Assembly (NCBI GenBank): GCA_027858325.1
Contig: JAQICU010000386.1
Location: 1 to 8,865, forward strand
DNA: 8,865 bases
Direction: 5' to 3'
Source of the DNA: Candidatus Cloacimonadota bacterium
Lineage (GTDB): Bacteria; Cloacimonadota; Cloacimonadia; Cloacimonadales; TCS61
In this document: piece by piece, positions 7,450 to 8,865 of the stretch
Layout of the letters: each line of letters starts with the position of its first letter
Position numbering within the stretch: the stretch's first letter is position 1
Notes under the pieces: model-generated
What the model was told of the DNA's origin: nothing
What the model saw: the letters and a program-made list of their open reading frames with translations, nothing else
Databases searched by the model: none
Translations under genes and position numbers: made by a program

Positions 7450-8365
7450 TTTTATCATTGGAATAATATCAGCCGGTATTCCTTTAGCAGCGCCATTATT
7501 GCTGGCAAGTTTAGGAGAAATGTTCAATCAACGTGCCGGTGTTTTCAATTTAGGTGTGGAAGGAATTATGTTGATGGGAGCATTTGTTGGATTTTTGGTA
7601 GTGCTTACGATTGGATCTCCGGTGCTTGGTTTTCTGGCAGCTATTCTTGTAGGTGCTGTCATGGGACTTTTGATGGCTGTTGTAACTGTGAAATTTAAAG
7701 CTAAACAAGGGATCTCAGGAATTGGACTTTTCATGTTGGGATGGGGACTCTCCGGAACCTTATTCCGTGTTTATGTGGGTGGAATTACCAGCATTGAAGG
7801 CATTAGAACATTCAGTTTCCCGCTGCTGGGCAAAATTCCAATTATTGGAGAGATCTTCTTTCAAAATAATATCCTGGTCTATATCACATTTTTATTGGTT
7901 CCGATTTCCTGGTATGTCTTGAATAAAACAGCTTGGGGACTAAAGGTAAGAGCCGTTGGTACAAACCCCCAGGCTGCCGACACGCTTGGCATAAAAGTTG
8001 AAAGAATTCGCTTCCAGTGCATAATATTAGGAAGTATGATGGCAGGTCTTGCCGGTGCATATCTCACAATTGCTCAAACTCACATTTTTGCAGACAACAT
8101 CACAGCCGGGAGAGGTTTCATTGCAGTTGCCCTGGTTTATTTCGGTAAATGGAAACCGGCGGGAATTATGTGGGGAACTTTATTATTTAGCTTGGCACAC
8201 GCATTGCAGCGTTCAATTCAAGTTTATGGAATTAACTTCCCTTACGAAATTGCTGTGATTATCCCGTATTTACTGGTTATTGTTGTTTTAGCTTTGTCGT
8301 ATAAATCACAATTACTGGGTCCTGCAGCTTTAGGTAAACCATTTATCCGGGGATCTCGAGAATAA
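7439..8365 (+). CDS. BMP-family ABC importer permease, shorter subunit (second cassette)
   Basis: This 308-residue inner-membrane permease (NupQ/YufQ-like) completes the second importer. Near the N-terminus it carries GEMFNQRAGVFNLGVEG at 26-42 followed by IMLMGA at 43-48, nearly matching the same segment in the paralogue at 2661-3584. ITAGRGFIAVALVYFGKW at 221-238 and the C-terminal ALGKPFIRGSRE are also shared features. The polar loop GTNPQAADTLGIKV at about 174-187 is the likely contact with the ATPase. The ATG at 7439 has GGGAG at 7428-7432 with a 6-base spacer and lies 11 bases inside the preceding gene. The gene is full-length. It is followed after only 6 bases by the deaminase gene, which places the importer and the enzyme on one transcript. 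Confidence 0.94.
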   Translation: MVLNFIIGIISAGIPLAAPLLLASLGEMFNQRAGVFNLGVEGIMLMGAFVGFLVVLTIGSPVLGFLAAILVGAVMGLLMAVVTVKFKAKQGISGIGLFMLGWGLSGTLFRVYVGGITSIEGIRTFSFPLLGKIPIIGEIFFQNNILVYITFLLVPISWYVLNKTAWGLKVRAVGTNPQAADTLGIKVERIRFQCIILGSMMAGLAGAYLTIAQTHIFADNITAGRGFIAVALVYFGKWKPAGIMWGTLLFSLAHALQRSIQVYGINFPYEIAVIIPYLLVIVVLALSYKSQLLGPAALGKPFIRGSRE

Positions 8366-8371
8366 TTTTTT

Positions 8372-8845
8372 ATGAAAGATCATGAGTTCTATTTAAAACG
8401 AACAATTGAGCTGGCAGATCGGGCTGTAAAACATGGAAACACACCCTTTGGAGCTTTGTTAGTTGATCATGATGGAAATGTAATCCTCGAACAAGAAAAC
8501 ATTGAGATCACGGAAAACGATTGCACTGGTCATGCAGAAACAACTCTAATGAGAAAAGCATCTAAACTATATAATAAAGATTTTTTATGGAATTGTACAT
8601 TATATACTTCTGTTGAGCCATGTGCAATGTGCTCCGGTGCTATCTATTGGGGAAACGTAGGTAAAGTTGTTTATGGTATTTCTGAAAAAGAATTACTGAA
8701 CCTGACAGGTAATAATAAACAAAATCCGACCTTTGATCTTGCTTGTAGAAAAATATTTGAACATGGTCAGAAAGAGATTAACATTGTGGGTCCCATTGAA
8801 TCTTTAAAAAATGATATTTTAGAAATTCATAGGAGATATTGGTGA
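8372..8845 (+). CDS. Zinc-dependent nucleobase/nucleoside deaminase (CDA-fold family)
   Basis: This 157-residue cytoplasmic enzyme has the zinc-site motifs of the cytidine-deaminase-like superfamily: His54-Ala-Glu56, where His binds zinc and Glu shuttles the proton, and Pro83-Cys84-Ala-Met-Cys87, which supplies the two Cys ligands. TPFGALLVD at 24-32 and YTSVEPCAMCSGAIYWG at 78-94 resemble the bacterial guanine deaminase (GuaD) and cytosine/adenosine deaminase group, and the length fits GuaD (about 156 aa). Hydrolytic release of ammonia from a base or nucleoside is expected. A guanine or other purine substrate is favoured but not proven; a TadA-type tRNA deaminase is less likely because of the GuaD-like motifs and the operon context. 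It lies 6 bases after the second importer. No clear Shine-Dalgarno site precedes the ATG: the 8 bases directly upstream are TAATTTTT plus T, so it may depend on translation of the gene before it. Confidence 0.9.
   Translation: MKDHEFYLKRTIELADRAVKHGNTPFGALLVDHDGNVILEQENIEITENDCTGHAETTLMRKASKLYNKDFLWNCTLYTSVEPCAMCSGAIYWGNVGKVVYGISEKELLNLTGNNKQNPTFDLACRKIFEHGQKEINIVGPIESLKNDILEIHRRYW
8831..8835 (+). promoter_or_regulatory. Ribosome binding site for the gene leaving the window
   Basis: AGGAG inside the last codons of the deaminase gene lies 9 bases before the ATG at 8845 and 12 bases before the one at 8848. The spacing supports a start at 8845. Confidence 0.5.
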
Positions 8846-8865
8846 TGATGATCATCCATAAAAAT
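8845..8865 (+). CDS. Start of an unidentified downstream gene (partial, cut by window edge)
   Basis: An ATG overlaps the deaminase stop codon by one base (TGATG), preceded by AGGAG at 8831-8835. Only seven codons (MMIIHKN) are visible and no stop occurs before the edge. The one-base overlap and ribosome site match the style of the other junctions, so this is probably the next gene of the same operon. Its product cannot be identified from seven residues. Confidence 0.5.

Noticed and set aside
1..8865. A wholly new defence, mobile or secondary-metabolism system.
   Set aside because: Every full gene belongs to a known transporter or deaminase family. There are no integrases, transposases, CRISPR repeats, toxin-antitoxin pairs or unusual domain fusions.

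Overview
The window holds two complete copies, side by side on the + strand, of a BMP-family (basic membrane protein / nucleoside-type) ABC importer cassette. One substrate-binding protein lies between them, and a zinc-dependent cytidine-deaminase-like (CDA-fold) nucleobase or nucleoside deaminase follows the second. Coding density is very high, every supported gene is on the + strand, and most junctions overlap by 1 to 20 bases. The DNA is AT-rich with Shine-Dalgarno sites of the AGGAG type. The binding protein has an ordinary signal peptide with no lipobox cysteine, which suggests a diderm (Gram-negative-type) bacterium with a periplasm. An uncultured lineage such as Cloacimonadota would fit, but that is a weak guess; no taxonomic marker is present.

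Region 1 (57-4717) is the first cassette: a two-domain ATPase with several altered nucleotide-site residues, a ~350-residue permease, a ~307-residue permease, a 131-base palindrome-rich gap, and a BMP-family periplasmic binding protein. It ends in a strong intrinsic terminator at 4740-4785.

Region 2 (4830-8845) is the second cassette in the same order: an ATPase with family-typical motifs, a ~368-residue permease and a ~308-residue permease, with no binding protein of its own. It runs straight into a 157-residue deaminase with H-A-E and P-C-x-x-C zinc motifs. A further gene appears to start at the deaminase stop codon (TGATG) and leaves the window at the right edge.

Inferred biology: the two importers probably bring nucleosides, nucleobases or related compounds (riboflavin-type substrates are a known alternative for this family) from the periplasm into the cytoplasm. 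There the deaminase could act on an imported base or nucleoside. The single binding protein may serve one or both membrane complexes. The families are well known. The less usual points are the tandem arrangement, the one-binding-protein economy, the residue losses in the first ATPase, a probable TTG start, and the palindrome cluster before the binding-protein gene. I found no CRISPR array, mobile element, tRNA, rRNA or recognisable riboswitch, and nothing that I would call a new biological system.
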